A stretch of 9,017 nucleotides of DNA from an uncultured Lachnospira sp. (GTDB lineage: Bacteria; Bacillota; Clostridia; Lachnospirales; Lachnospiraceae). The notes beneath the pieces were generated by a model. The model ran no database searches. It was not told the origin of the DNA and saw nothing but the letters and a program-made list of their open reading frames with translations. Position 1 is the first letter of the stretch. Every line of letters begins with the position of its first letter. Location: the NCBI GenBank assembly GCA_934358235.1, contig CAKRKK010000090.1, positions 1-9,017 on the forward strand. Direction: 5' to 3'. A program made the translations under genes and the position numbers. Below are positions 1-5,911 of this stretch, piece by piece.

Positions 1-230
1 GTCGCAAGCATACCTATCTGATCTGCCTTTGTCCTGTCTATATTGTCATTAGAACGTCCTCTCCAATAGTTTCCTCCGCCTATAACAACACCTACATTGA
101 TTCCCTTATCTATAATCTGTTTTACCTGTCCTGCAATATCTATTATAAGCTCATCATCATAGCCTGACTTTTTATCGCCTGACAAAGCCTCGCCACTAAG
201 CTTAAGTATTACTCTCTTAATATCCTTCAT
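1..230 (-). CDS. pyrH: UMP kinase (uridylate kinase), N-terminal part, cut by the window edge
   Basis: UMP kinase phosphorylates UMP to UDP with ATP in the cytoplasm, the second-stage step of pyrimidine nucleotide synthesis; the bacterial enzyme is a hexamer of the amino-acid-kinase fold. The 76 visible codons begin MKDIKRVILKLSGEAL. They show the KLSGEAL nucleotide-binding start (about residues 10-16), the glycine-rich GGGNYWRG loop (about 51-58) and the DQIGMLA segment that matches D-x-MGMLA in known PyrH proteins. The C-terminal two thirds lie beyond position 1. The start is the ATG at 230-228, preceded by AAAGGAG with a 9-nt spacer. No promoter fits in the 46-nt gap after the bactofilin stop, so the gene is probably cotranscribed with bactofilin. 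In most Firmicutes pyrH directly follows tsf; here two genes intervene. The family call is firm. Confidence 0.96.
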   Translation of the reverse strand, partial: MKDIKRVILKLSGEALSGDKKSGYDDELIIDIAGQVKQIIDKGINVGVVIGGGNYWRGRSNDNIDRTKADQIGMLA

Positions 231-276
231 AACCTTATACTCCTTTGAATTTACTCCTTCGAATTAATATAGACTT

Positions 277-1020
277 TTAATTTGATGCCTTCTTATCTTT
301 AGCCCCGCCAAATATTGCATCTACATCCACATCTGCATATACCTGCGAGCATCTTCCCATTATAGTAGCTCCATTGTTAATCTGGACTGACTTAGACTTG
401 ATATCACCTACTATTACCGCAGATGAGTCAATTATAACTGGTCCATTGACATCTACATTGCCCTTGACTGCTCCGGCAATTACTGCTGAGGTTGCTGTTA
501 TATCGCCTACTGCTACAGTTCCCTGTCCTATCTTAACCGAACCTGAGGCCTCAATATTACCAGTAATCTGTGCATTATTGGCAAATACCTCTTTAGCTGT
601 CGTCATTCCATTAATAGTACCGCTTACAGTCAGCTTTCCCTTGCAGGATACATCTCCATCTACAGTACCAAATATATCTATAGAACCTATTGAATCAAGA
701 TTACCACTAACAACAAGCCCTGCAGTTATAACTGCGGTTTCATCAGACATCTGTTCAAGCTCTGTCTTAGCTTCCTCTTTAACTGTTTCCTCACTAACAG
801 GCTCCAAAGCCTGATTCTCATTATTAAGCTGTGCTTCAACCTTATCCGTTATTGATGAATCACTTAAGCCGCTTTCCTTTCTTATCTGTCCAGCAGCCTT
901 AGAGAGCTCTGCATCATCTAATGTATTAACCATCATTGCGTCCTTCTCTTCTTTTCCAAGTCTGCTGAATATATCCTTCGAATCCTCTGATGAATTAGAC
1001 TTCGTCCCGAACAAACCCAT
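277..1020 (-). CDS. Bactofilin family polymer-forming cytoskeletal protein
   Basis: Bactofilins polymerise without nucleotide into filaments or sheets, often under the membrane, and serve as scaffolds in cell shape, polarity or motility. This one has 247 residues. About residues 96-230 form the bactofilin beta-helix, visible as short repeated valine/isoleucine strands with turn glycines (VVSGNLDSIGSIDIFGTVDG, then IFGTV, VSGTI, ITGNI, VVGDI-like steps). Residues 1-95 are acidic, low in hydrophobics and probably disordered, and there is a short lysine-rich tail. The MGLFG start resembles the short N-terminal membrane-targeting peptides known in some bactofilins, which is inference. I chose the ATG at 1020 because AAAGGAGG lies 6 nt upstream; the adjacent ATG at 1023 would leave only 3 nt. 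The gene has its own promoter (1070-1098) behind the chemoreceptor terminator and runs into pyrH 46 nt downstream. The exact role is unknown. Confidence 0.93.
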   Translation of the reverse strand: MGLFGTKSNSSEDSKDIFSRLGKEEKDAMMVNTLDDAELSKAAGQIRKESGLSDSSITDKVEAQLNNENQALEPVSEETVKEEAKTELEQMSDETAVITAGLVVSGNLDSIGSIDIFGTVDGDVSCKGKLTVSGTINGMTTAKEVFANNAQITGNIEASGSVKIGQGTVAVGDITATSAVIAGAVKGNVDVNGPVIIDSSAVIVGDIKSKSVQINNGATIMGRCSQVYADVDVDAIFGGAKDKKASN

Positions 1021-1069
1021 CATTATCCTCCTTTGCACCACATATTATCTAGTATAATTAACTGACAGA

Positions 1070-1098
1070 ATTATATCATATTATGTATCATAGGGCAA
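1070..1098 (-). promoter_or_regulatory. Candidate sigma-A promoter for bactofilin-pyrH
   Basis: On the minus strand, TTGCCC (1098-1093) and a perfect TATAAT (1075-1070) are separated by 17 nt. The -10 box is preceded by TGA, giving an extended -10 (TGnTATAAT). The expected start of transcription near 1063 would leave a leader of about 43 nt. The -35 box overlaps the U-tract of the chemoreceptor terminator, so the unit starts exactly where the upstream one ends. A weaker alternative, ATGATA-N17-TATACT, lies at 1079-1051. Confidence 0.55.
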
Positions 1099-1135
1099 TA
1101 AAAAGGAGTAGAAAACGTATGTCATCCACTCCTTT
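1097..1135 (-). terminator. Rho-independent terminator after the chemoreceptor gene
   Basis: Read on the minus strand, AAAGGAGTGGA (1135-1125) pairs with TCTACTCCTTT (1112-1102) to give an 11-bp stem with one G-U pair and a 12-nt loop. The stem is followed by a short T-rich run. It begins 24 nt after the chemoreceptor stop codon and separates that gene from bactofilin-pyrH. Confidence 0.8.
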
Positions 1136-1159
1136 AATATGTATTATTACTGCTCTTAA

Positions 1160-2860
1160 TTATTTATCTCTTAACACAAACTGGGCAGTCATTTCATTCA
1201 TCGCTTCTGCCTGTGCTGAAAGCTCTTCACTCGTAGCAGAACATTCCTCTGATGCTGCTGAGTTAGACTGAACAACCTCAGATATCTGGTCAATACCCTT
1301 TTCAGCCTCTCTTAAGGCTGCTATCTGCTGGTTAGAATTCTCACTAAGCATCTTAGATGTATCTGAAATATCATTAATACCCTGAACAACTGTATTCATA
1401 GATTCTGCTGCCTTCTGTGCAACCTGATTACCTTCTTCAATCTCATTTAAGGCACCTTCAATAAGAGTTCTTGTATCAACGGCTGACTTAGCTGACTCAT
1501 CTGCAAGCATACGGATCTGCTCAGCTACTACCGCAAAGCCTTTTCCTGCTTCTCCTGCTCTTGCGGCCTCAATAGCTGCATTAAGTGATAAAAGATTAGT
1601 CTGGCTTGCGATGCTTTCAATATCAGATATAATATTCTCAATCTTCTTAGAGGTTTCACTTATACGCTGCATAGCCTCCATAAGCTCGTGCATATCCGTC
1701 TTGCTGGAGTCGGCTGACTGTGCATATAATTCCGCCTTTTTACTTGTTTCATTAAGATTCTCTACAGTATCAGCAACCTGTTCTGTAATAGTTGCCATAG
1801 TTGCCTGAAGCTCCTCTACTGCACCAGCCTGCTCTGTTGCTCCTTCTGCAAGCTCCTGTGCTGACTGGGCCAGATTCTCTGAACCTGCTGTTACCTGTTC
1901 TGCTGATTCCTCAACTCTTCTTAAGGTTGAATTCATCTTTCTGTTCATATTACGGATAGAATCCTTTAATTCTATGAACTTACCAACGTACTTATCTTCT
2001 ATTTCTGTAGAAATCGCAAAGTTACCATCTGCCATTAAAGCCATAAGTCTGCTTAAATCATTAATTATAAGATTAAGATTAGCTGCCATTTCTTTAGCAA
2101 CATCATTCATAAATGCAACTTCGTCTTCATTGTTCTGCTCTGGGAATGGCGAATCAAGATCTCCTTCTGCAAACTTCTTAAGTCTTTCTGCCAATTCTGC
2201 AATAGGACCTTCTATCCTCTTAGATAAATCTGCTCCTATTCTCTTAGAAGTAATAACACTTCCAACAATTACTGCAACAACAAATATACCAAGAACAAAC
2301 TTTACTACAAATAATATTTCCTCAAGCTCATCACCCTTCTGTACATTAAGATTCATAAGCTCTTTCATATCATCATATAATTCATCATACATAGGTCCGA
2401 GTACTTCAAACTCCTGCTTCTGTGCATTCTCTGAAGCCCCAGGATCGGAGGTTGAACCAAGCTTTAATATGCTATCACTCTTATCCCAATAATTATTAAG
2501 CTTACTCACTATATTAGCATAAGACTCTTTTCCCTGTCTGGTTACCATGCTTTTTTCGACATCACTTAAATATCCTTCAAAAAGCTGTTTTTTTGTTTCA
2601 TATTCTTTTTTCTCAGTGTTAATCTCTGTTGTACTCTTATAACTGATTACTGCTCTTAAGGAACTTCTTGATTCTGAGAATGTAACCATAGCCTTACCAA
2701 TATCGCCCTGTGAGAATCCATAATTAGTCATGGCATGCTCATACTGGCTGCTCATCACAAATATAGCAATATCACACAATATAAGTCCTATACAGCACAC
2801 TATAGTAATGAGCGAAAATCCCTTATTCAGTCTTTTTTTAATAGGATTCTTAACTTCCAT
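1160..2860 (-). CDS. Methyl-accepting chemotaxis protein (transmembrane chemoreceptor)
   Basis: This is a chemoreceptor that senses an unknown signal and controls CheA through CheW. It has 566 residues. A short cytoplasmic start is followed by TM1 (about 15-37), an extracellular, probably four-helix-bundle sensor (about 38-180), TM2 (about 182-204), a HAMP domain (about 205-262) and a second HAMP-like segment (about 265-315, [12 protein letters not shown]...). The long coiled-coil signalling domain follows (about 316-566). Its hairpin tip, around residues 410-450, carries the diagnostic run from [14 protein letters not shown] through [20 protein letters not shown]. Glutamate/alanine-rich heptads on both arms (for example [13 protein letters not shown] near 533-546) are plausible methylation sites. 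There is no C-terminal CheR/CheB-docking pentapeptide; the protein ends VLRDK. The ATG at 2860 has AAAGGAG with a 7-nt spacer. The gene is a single-gene unit with its own promoter and terminator, in the same motility-rich neighbourhood as fliA. The ligand cannot be inferred. Confidence 0.97.
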   Translation of the reverse strand: MEVKNPIKKRLNKGFSLITIVCCIGLILCDIAIFVMSSQYEHAMTNYGFSQGDIGKAMVTFSESRSSLRAVISYKSTTEINTEKKEYETKKQLFEGYLSDVEKSMVTRQGKESYANIVSKLNNYWDKSDSILKLGSTSDPGASENAQKQEFEVLGPMYDELYDDMKELMNLNVQKGDELEEILFVVKFVLGIFVVAVIVGSVITSKRIGADLSKRIEGPIAELAERLKKFAEGDLDSPFPEQNNEDEVAFMNDVAKEMAANLNLIINDLSRLMALMADGNFAISTEIEDKYVGKFIELKDSIRNMNRKMNSTLRRVEESAEQVTAGSENLAQSAQELAEGATEQAGAVEELQATMATITEQVADTVENLNETSKKAELYAQSADSSKTDMHELMEAMQRISETSKKIENIISDIESIASQTNLLSLNAAIEAARAGEAGKGFAVVAEQIRMLADESAKSAVDTRTLIEGALNEIEEGNQVAQKAAESMNTVVQGINDISDTSKMLSENSNQQIAALREAEKGIDQISEVVQSNSAASEECSATSEELSAQAEAMNEMTAQFVLRDK

Positions 2861-3054
2861 ACTCTTTCTCCTTTATTATTAGCATTTTGATATAGCACGT
2901 CAATCAGTATCCAGCGTAGTACACAAGATAGCCGCATGCTGTAACTCAACAATATAATACCAAAAGATATCAGTAGTCTTTACTTTCATCTATATGTATC
3001 CTTTAGTTGATTTTATCTGTCAATATATCTAACACGCACCATATTTCATATTTA
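2861..3054 (-). promoter_or_regulatory. Long 5' leader of the chemoreceptor mRNA
   Basis: From the predicted transcription start near 3048 to the chemoreceptor ATG at 2860 there are about 188 nt, long for a bacterial leader. It contains a 29-codon ORF with its own ribosome binding site (2900-2989) and some local pairing: AGCATG (2940-2935) with CGTGCT (2899-2894), a 6-bp stem with one G-U pair. I looked for the signature strings of the c-di-GMP class I riboswitch, which often precedes chemoreceptor genes in Clostridia, and did not see them. I see no terminator within the leader. Any regulatory role is inference. Confidence 0.35.
2900..2989 (-). CDS. Possible small ORF or leader peptide (29 aa) upstream of the chemoreceptor
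   Basis: An ATG at 2989 opens 29 sense codons ending at TGA (2902-2900), reading MKVKTTDIFWYYIVELQHAA and then ILCTTLDTD. It is preceded by AAAGGA (3004-2999) with a 9-nt spacer, a credible if slightly long ribosome binding site. It sits wholly inside the predicted leader and ends 39 nt before the chemoreceptor start. The peptide has an aromatic, hydrophobic centre (IFWYYIV) but is too short and polar at its end to be a clear membrane segment. I recognise no family. It could be a small protein, a translated leader that affects expression of the downstream gene, or a chance ORF. Length and a good start site are the only evidence. Confidence 0.3.
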   Translation of the reverse strand: MKVKTTDIFWYYIVELQHAAILCTTLDTD

Positions 3055-3083
3055 ATTATAGCAGTACCGTTTTATTTTTTCAA
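3055..3083 (-). promoter_or_regulatory. Sigma-A promoter for the chemoreceptor gene
   Basis: On the minus strand, TTGAAA (3083-3078) is followed after 17 nt by a perfect TATAAT (3060-3055), itself preceded by TGC to give an extended -10. This is the best promoter match between the tsf terminator and the chemoreceptor start. I found no good match to the sigma-28 pattern (TAAA, about 15 nt, GCCGATAA) in the same stretch, so the chemoreceptor seems to be under housekeeping control. Confidence 0.65.
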
Positions 3084-3146
3084 TACTAATTGAAAATTGT
3101 GCTGAAAAATATAACAAAAGTATCTTCTAAGCATATATAAATTAAC

Positions 3147-3172
3147 TTCATAAACCTCATAAATCTTATGAA
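3147..3172. repeat. Inverted repeat in the tsf-chemoreceptor intergenic region
   Basis: TTCATAA (3147-3153) and TTATGAA (3166-3172) form a 7-bp inverted repeat with a 12-nt spacer, which itself contains CATAAA, a further partial copy. It lies about 65-90 nt upstream of the chemoreceptor -35 box and downstream of the tsf terminator. It could be a regulator binding site or simply AT-rich chance symmetry. The rest of the stretch from 3084 to 3186 is very AT-rich and holds nothing else I can name. Confidence 0.25.
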
Positions 3173-3186
3173 TATGATAAATAACA

Positions 3187-3235
3187 GAAAAAAATAAAAA
3201 AATAAGAGACAACGCCGTAAAGACATTGTCCCTTA
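3187..3235 (-). terminator. Rho-independent terminator of the rpsB-tsf unit
   Basis: On the minus strand, TAAGGGACAATG (3235-3224) pairs with CGTTGTCTCTTA (3214-3203) in a 12-bp stem with two G-U pairs and a 9-nt loop. It is followed by two runs of seven Ts separated by one or a few As. It starts 27 nt after the tsf stop codon. This is the strongest terminator in the window and ends the translation-factor unit before the chemoreceptor gene. Confidence 0.92.
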
Positions 3236-3262
3236 AGTTTCTGTATATTATAACGAATTAAA

Positions 3263-4348
3263 TTACTTAAGCTGAGCTGCTACTTCTGCTGCAAAGTCTT
3301 CGTTCTTCTTTTCAAGACCTTCACCAACTTCAAAACGTACATAGTTACTGATTGTAAAGTCAGCACCTGCTGCCTTGCCAACCTCTGCTATATACTTAGC
3401 AACTGACTGCTTGCCATCTTCAGCCTTAACATATGTCTGATCCATAAGGCAGATTTCCTTAAGCTGCTTAGATAAACGACCTTCTACTAAGCCCTTGAAT
3501 ATCTTGTCTGCTGTGATAGCAGCCTTATCTGCTAATGCAAGCTCTGCTAACTGAGCTGCAGCTTCCTTTGAAAGGAAGTTGAATAAATACTGCATATTGC
3601 TTTTATGCTCTTCATATGTTGCAATATCTTCATCGCTCCATACCTTATCGTTAATAGCCTTGTCAATTAACTTGTTTAAGATAGGCTTTGGAAGAGTTGC
3701 AGGATCGTTTAAAGCGCTCTCTTCTGTTATTTCTCTTAACTTAGCAAGTTCAGCATCTGACATATCATTTCTGCTGATATACTGTGGATTCATAGCTGCA
3801 ATCTGCATTGCAATATTAGTAAGTGCTTCCTTAACTGCGTCACCTGAAGCACCCTTAGCTGCAACAAGAACACCAATTCTTCCGCCGCCGTGAATATATG
3901 AAGCTACACAGTCACCTGTAAGCTTTTCAAATCTTCTTAAAGAAAGCTTTTCACCAATTACGATTGTCTTCTCTTCAAGTTCTGCCTTCATATCAAGAAT
4001 AGCGCATACGTCTTCTCCATCTCCAGCCTTTTCAACTGATGACTTAAGAGCCTTATCAGCGACATCCTGAACAAATTCCTGGAATACAGCATTCTTAGCA
4101 ACGAAATCTGTTTCTGAGTTAACCTCTACTACTACTGCTGTGTTACCTTCTGTTGCTACTCTTGTGATACCTTCTGCTGCGATTCTTCCAGCCTTCTTCT
4201 CAACCTTAGCTGCACCGCTCTTTCTAAGGACATCAACGGCTGCTTCCATATCTCCGTCTGTCTCTGTAAGAGCCTTCTTGCATTCCATCATACCTGCGCC
4301 AGTAGACTCTCTAAGTTCTTTAACCATTGCTGCTGTAATTGCTGCCAT
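3263..4348 (-). CDS. tsf: Translation elongation factor Ts
   Basis: EF-Ts is the cytoplasmic nucleotide-exchange factor that releases GDP from EF-Tu. The 361-residue product has the N-terminal UBA-like module (about 1-50, with TGAGMMECKKAL), the core motif TDFVAKN (80-86) whose Asp-Phe pair contacts EF-Tu in the E. coli complex, HGGGRIGVLV (153-162), and the C-terminal VRFEVGEGLEKK (337-348). The usual length is about 280-310 residues. The excess is an insertion of about 60 residues, roughly 214-281, between ESALN and KGLVEGRL in the second half of the core/dimerisation region; the sequence on both sides aligns normally, so it is not a frameshift. I chose the ATG at 4348, 8 nt after GGAGG; an upstream in-frame TTG at 4363 overlaps that ribosome binding site and is not credible. 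The gene follows rpsB, with a terminator-like hairpin between them and no separate promoter visible. Confidence 0.97.
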   Translation of the reverse strand: MAAITAAMVKELRESTGAGMMECKKALTETDGDMEAAVDVLRKSGAAKVEKKAGRIAAEGITRVATEGNTAVVVEVNSETDFVAKNAVFQEFVQDVADKALKSSVEKAGDGEDVCAILDMKAELEEKTIVIGEKLSLRRFEKLTGDCVASYIHGGGRIGVLVAAKGASGDAVKEALTNIAMQIAAMNPQYISRNDMSDAELAKLREITEESALNDPATLPKPILNKLIDKAINDKVWSDEDIATYEEHKSNMQYLFNFLSKEAAAQLAELALADKAAITADKIFKGLVEGRLSKQLKEICLMDQTYVKAEDGKQSVAKYIAEVGKAAGADFTISNYVRFEVGEGLEKKNEDFAAEVAAQLK

Positions 4349-4376
4349 TTTTATTTCCTCCAATTAAAATAATTTT

Positions 4377-4413
4377 AAAAAATGCCTCAACCTGAAAACA
4401 CAGGCTGAAGCAT
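4377..4413 (-). terminator. Intercistronic terminator-like hairpin between rpsB and tsf
   Basis: On the minus strand, ATGCTTCAGCCTG (4413-4401) pairs with CAGGTTGAGGCAT (4394-4382), a 13-bp stem with two G-U pairs and a 6-nt loop, followed directly by TTTTT. It has every feature of an intrinsic terminator yet lies inside the rpsB-tsf pair, 27 nt after the rpsB stop. Only about 28 nt separate it from the tsf start, too little for a separate promoter, so tsf must depend on read-through. I infer partial termination that lowers EF-Ts output relative to S2. Confidence 0.82.
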
Positions 4414-4440
4414 ACATAAACTTAAGTCAAACCTTAAATA

Positions 4441-5169
4441 TTAAGCTTCCTCAGCTGTTTCTTCTGCATCAGCGGCTACTACTTCTTCACCCTGATTAGC
4501 TTCGATAACAGCGTCAGCCATCTTTGATACGATTAAGTTAACAGCTCTGATAGCATCATCATTACCAGGGATAACATAATCTAATTCATCTGGATCGCAG
4601 TTAGTATCAGCGATACCGATTAATGTGATTCCGAGTGCATGAGCCTCCTGAACACAGATTCTTTCCTTCTTAGGATCAACGATAAAGATAGCATCTGGAA
4701 TTCTCTTCATTTCCTTGATACCGCCAAGGTTCTTCTGAAGCTTCTCTAATTCCTTCTTTAAGTTGATAACTTCCTTCTTTGGAAGAACATCAAATGTACC
4801 ATCTTCCTGCATTGTTTCGATTTCTTTAAGTCTTGCAATTCTTGACTGGATTGTCTTGAAGTTAGTGAGCATACCACCTAACCATCTTTCGTTAACGAAA
4901 TACATTCCACATCTTGTAGCTTCGTTAGCGATTGCATCCTGAGCCTGCTTCTTAGTACCTACGAAAAGAATTGTACCACCATCAGCAGCGATATCTGAAA
5001 CTGCCTTATAAGCTTCATCAACCTTTCCAACTGACTTCTGTAAATCGATGATATGGATACCATTTCTTTCTGTGTAGATGTACTCAGCCATCTTAGGGTT
5101 CCATCTTCTTGTCTGATGTCCGAAGTGAACACCTGCTTCAAGTAACTGCTTCATTGAAATTACGCTCAT
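4441..5169 (-). CDS. rpsB: 30S ribosomal protein S2
   Basis: S2 binds late to the small ribosomal subunit on the back of the head/body junction and is needed for S1-type interactions and translation initiation. The 242-residue product shows the classic start [22 protein letters not shown] (about 6-27), [12 protein letters not shown] (35-46), the Rossmann-like core with [11 protein letters not shown] (67-77), [11 protein letters not shown] (94-104), [12 protein letters not shown] (158-169) and ADTNCDPD (187-194). It ends in an acidic tail (from about 226) that is common in Firmicutes. I use the ATG at 5169, 7 nt after GGAGG; the open frame continues upstream to 5265 but runs through the structured leader and is not S2-like. 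Expression comes from the promoter at 5285-5313, probably with feedback through the leader RNA (inference). Confidence 0.98.
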   Translation of the reverse strand: MSVISMKQLLEAGVHFGHQTRRWNPKMAEYIYTERNGIHIIDLQKSVGKVDEAYKAVSDIAADGGTILFVGTKKQAQDAIANEATRCGMYFVNERWLGGMLTNFKTIQSRIARLKEIETMQEDGTFDVLPKKEVINLKKELEKLQKNLGGIKEMKRIPDAIFIVDPKKERICVQEAHALGITLIGIADTNCDPDELDYVIPGNDDAIRAVNLIVSKMADAVIEANQGEEVVAADAEETAEEA

Positions 5170-5213
5170 TTTAATACCTCCATTGGTTAAATAATCTTTT
5201 GCGGGTTTCCTAC

Positions 5214-5254
5214 TTGCATGACAACCAGCGCGTAATCTGGCACCAGTCACACAA
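5214..5254 (-). promoter_or_regulatory. Structured rpsB leader hairpin, possible S2 autoregulatory element
   Basis: Within the predicted 109-nt rpsB leader, TTGTGTGAC (5254-5246) pairs with GTCATGCAA (5222-5214) in 9 bp (two G-U). An asymmetric internal loop (4 nt against 1) follows, then GCCAG (5241-5237) pairs with CTGGT (5228-5224) around an 8-nt loop. This region is far richer in G and C than the flanking sequence. A two-stem hairpin with an asymmetric internal loop is typical of ribosomal-protein leader sites that bind the encoded protein. Loop bases ACGCG could also pair with CGTGT near the leader's 5' end. Binding by S2 is inference; the pairing is read directly. Confidence 0.5.
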
Positions 5255-5284
5255 TCCACCTGCATGTTTTTTCACACGTTTTGT

Positions 5285-5313
5285 ATTATATCAATAGTAT
5301 TAATTATTTGCAA
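5285..5313 (-). promoter_or_regulatory. Sigma-A promoter for rpsB-tsf
   Basis: On the minus strand, TTGCAA (5313-5308) and a perfect TATAAT (5290-5285) are separated by 17 nt, with TGA just before the -10 box (extended -10). The predicted start near 5278 gives a leader of about 109 nt. It lies 42 nt after the stop of the MltG-like gene, so rpsB has its own promoter regardless of read-through from the motility operon. Confidence 0.7.
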
Positions 5314-5354
5314 GCATTTTTTATTAATATTATTACGAATATTATTATCTAATA

Positions 5355-5894
5355 TTATTGTCTGGTTATTATTCTTGCTACATTTTCATAGCTGTCACCT
5401 TTAGAAAGTGTGAAATCACCTTCCTGTATAACTCTTGAATAGCCATGGTTATACATATACTGTATGAACCCCTGTGCGCTGTCTATTATACCGTTTTCTT
5501 CAAGCATATCAGCAATATCAGACGCTACGGTTACAGCGTTTATATGTACAGTAACCTGTTCCTTTTGTTCGCTGTTATTTACTGTAGTGCTGTCTGTCCT
5601 CGTATCAGCCTGGTTATTATTATCTGTTATAGTTGTTTTATCAGTTGCTGCATCTGTCGCTGCATCACTTTGCACATCAGCTTTATCGGTATGGTTATTT
5701 GCAGAAGCTGCCTGGGAAGTGGCTGCTGCCTGTGTTGTATAAGCTATAACTGAACCTGCCGCTTCTGTTGTTCCCTGTTGATTAACATTACTGGCTGTGC
5801 CTGAACCTGCGGTAATCTTATTAGCAATCACAAGTACAAGTACTGCCAATATAATTCCACTTCCAAATCCACACATATAATACTTTAACTTCAT
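5355..5894 (-). CDS. Membrane-anchored protein with a C-terminal MltG-type LysM-like domain, no transglycosylase domain
   Basis: The 179-residue product has a short basic start, one membrane segment (about 10-27, with GFGSGIILAVLVLVIAN), a low-complexity linker rich in Ala, Ser, Thr, Asp, Asn and Gln (about 28-112), and a folded C-terminal region (about 113-179). That region reads like the N-terminal LysM-like domain of endolytic transglycosylase MltG/YceG: a strand, then SDIADMLEENGIIDSAQGF, then EGDFTLSKGDSYENVARII. In real MltG a large catalytic domain follows; here the protein stops after the domain, so lytic activity is not expected. It probably sits outside the membrane and may touch peptidoglycan. 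The linker holds a tandem 12-bp duplication (5644-5667) encoding DAAT twice. The ATG at 5894 follows AAGGA with a 7-nt spacer and is 17 nt after the DUF6115-like gene. Automatic pipelines would probably call it MltG, which I think is misleading. Confidence 0.8.
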   Translation of the reverse strand: MKLKYYMCGFGSGIILAVLVLVIANKITAGSGTASNVNQQGTTEAAGSVIAYTTQAAATSQAASANNHTDKADVQSDAATDAATDKTTITDNNNQADTRTDSTTVNNSEQKEQVTVHINAVTVASDIADMLEENGIIDSAQGFIQYMYNHGYSRVIQEGDFTLSKGDSYENVARIITRQ

Positions 5895-5911
5895 AATTCT
5901 GTCCTTATTTC

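Noticed and set aside
374..814. Plus-strand open frame opposite the bactofilin gene
   Set aside because: It is antisense to a clear beta-helix gene; its Ser/Thr/Pro/Ile/Leu repeats mirror the bactofilin codons and it has no ribosome binding site or family match.
1974..2492. Plus-strand open frame of 172 codons opposite the chemoreceptor gene
   Set aside because: The serine-rich, low-complexity composition is the reverse-strand shadow of the coiled-coil and HAMP codons.
2861..3054. c-di-GMP class I riboswitch in the chemoreceptor leader
   Set aside because: I looked for the conserved CACGCACAGGGCAAACC-like and GACGCAAAGCC-like strings and did not find them; other riboswitch classes remain open.
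2861..3202. Sigma-28 (FliA) promoter for the chemoreceptor gene
   Set aside because: TAAA strings occur, but none has a GCCGATA-like box about 15 nt downstream; the sigma-A match at 3055-3083 is much better.
5170..5265. Upstream in-frame extension of rpsB
   Set aside because: The extra residues match nothing in S2, run through the structured leader, and lie upstream of the GGAGG that serves the ATG at 5169.
5318..5350. Terminator after the LysM-like gene
   Set aside because: The symmetry (AATATT repeats) is made only of A and T with no GC stem, so it is unlikely to end transcription.
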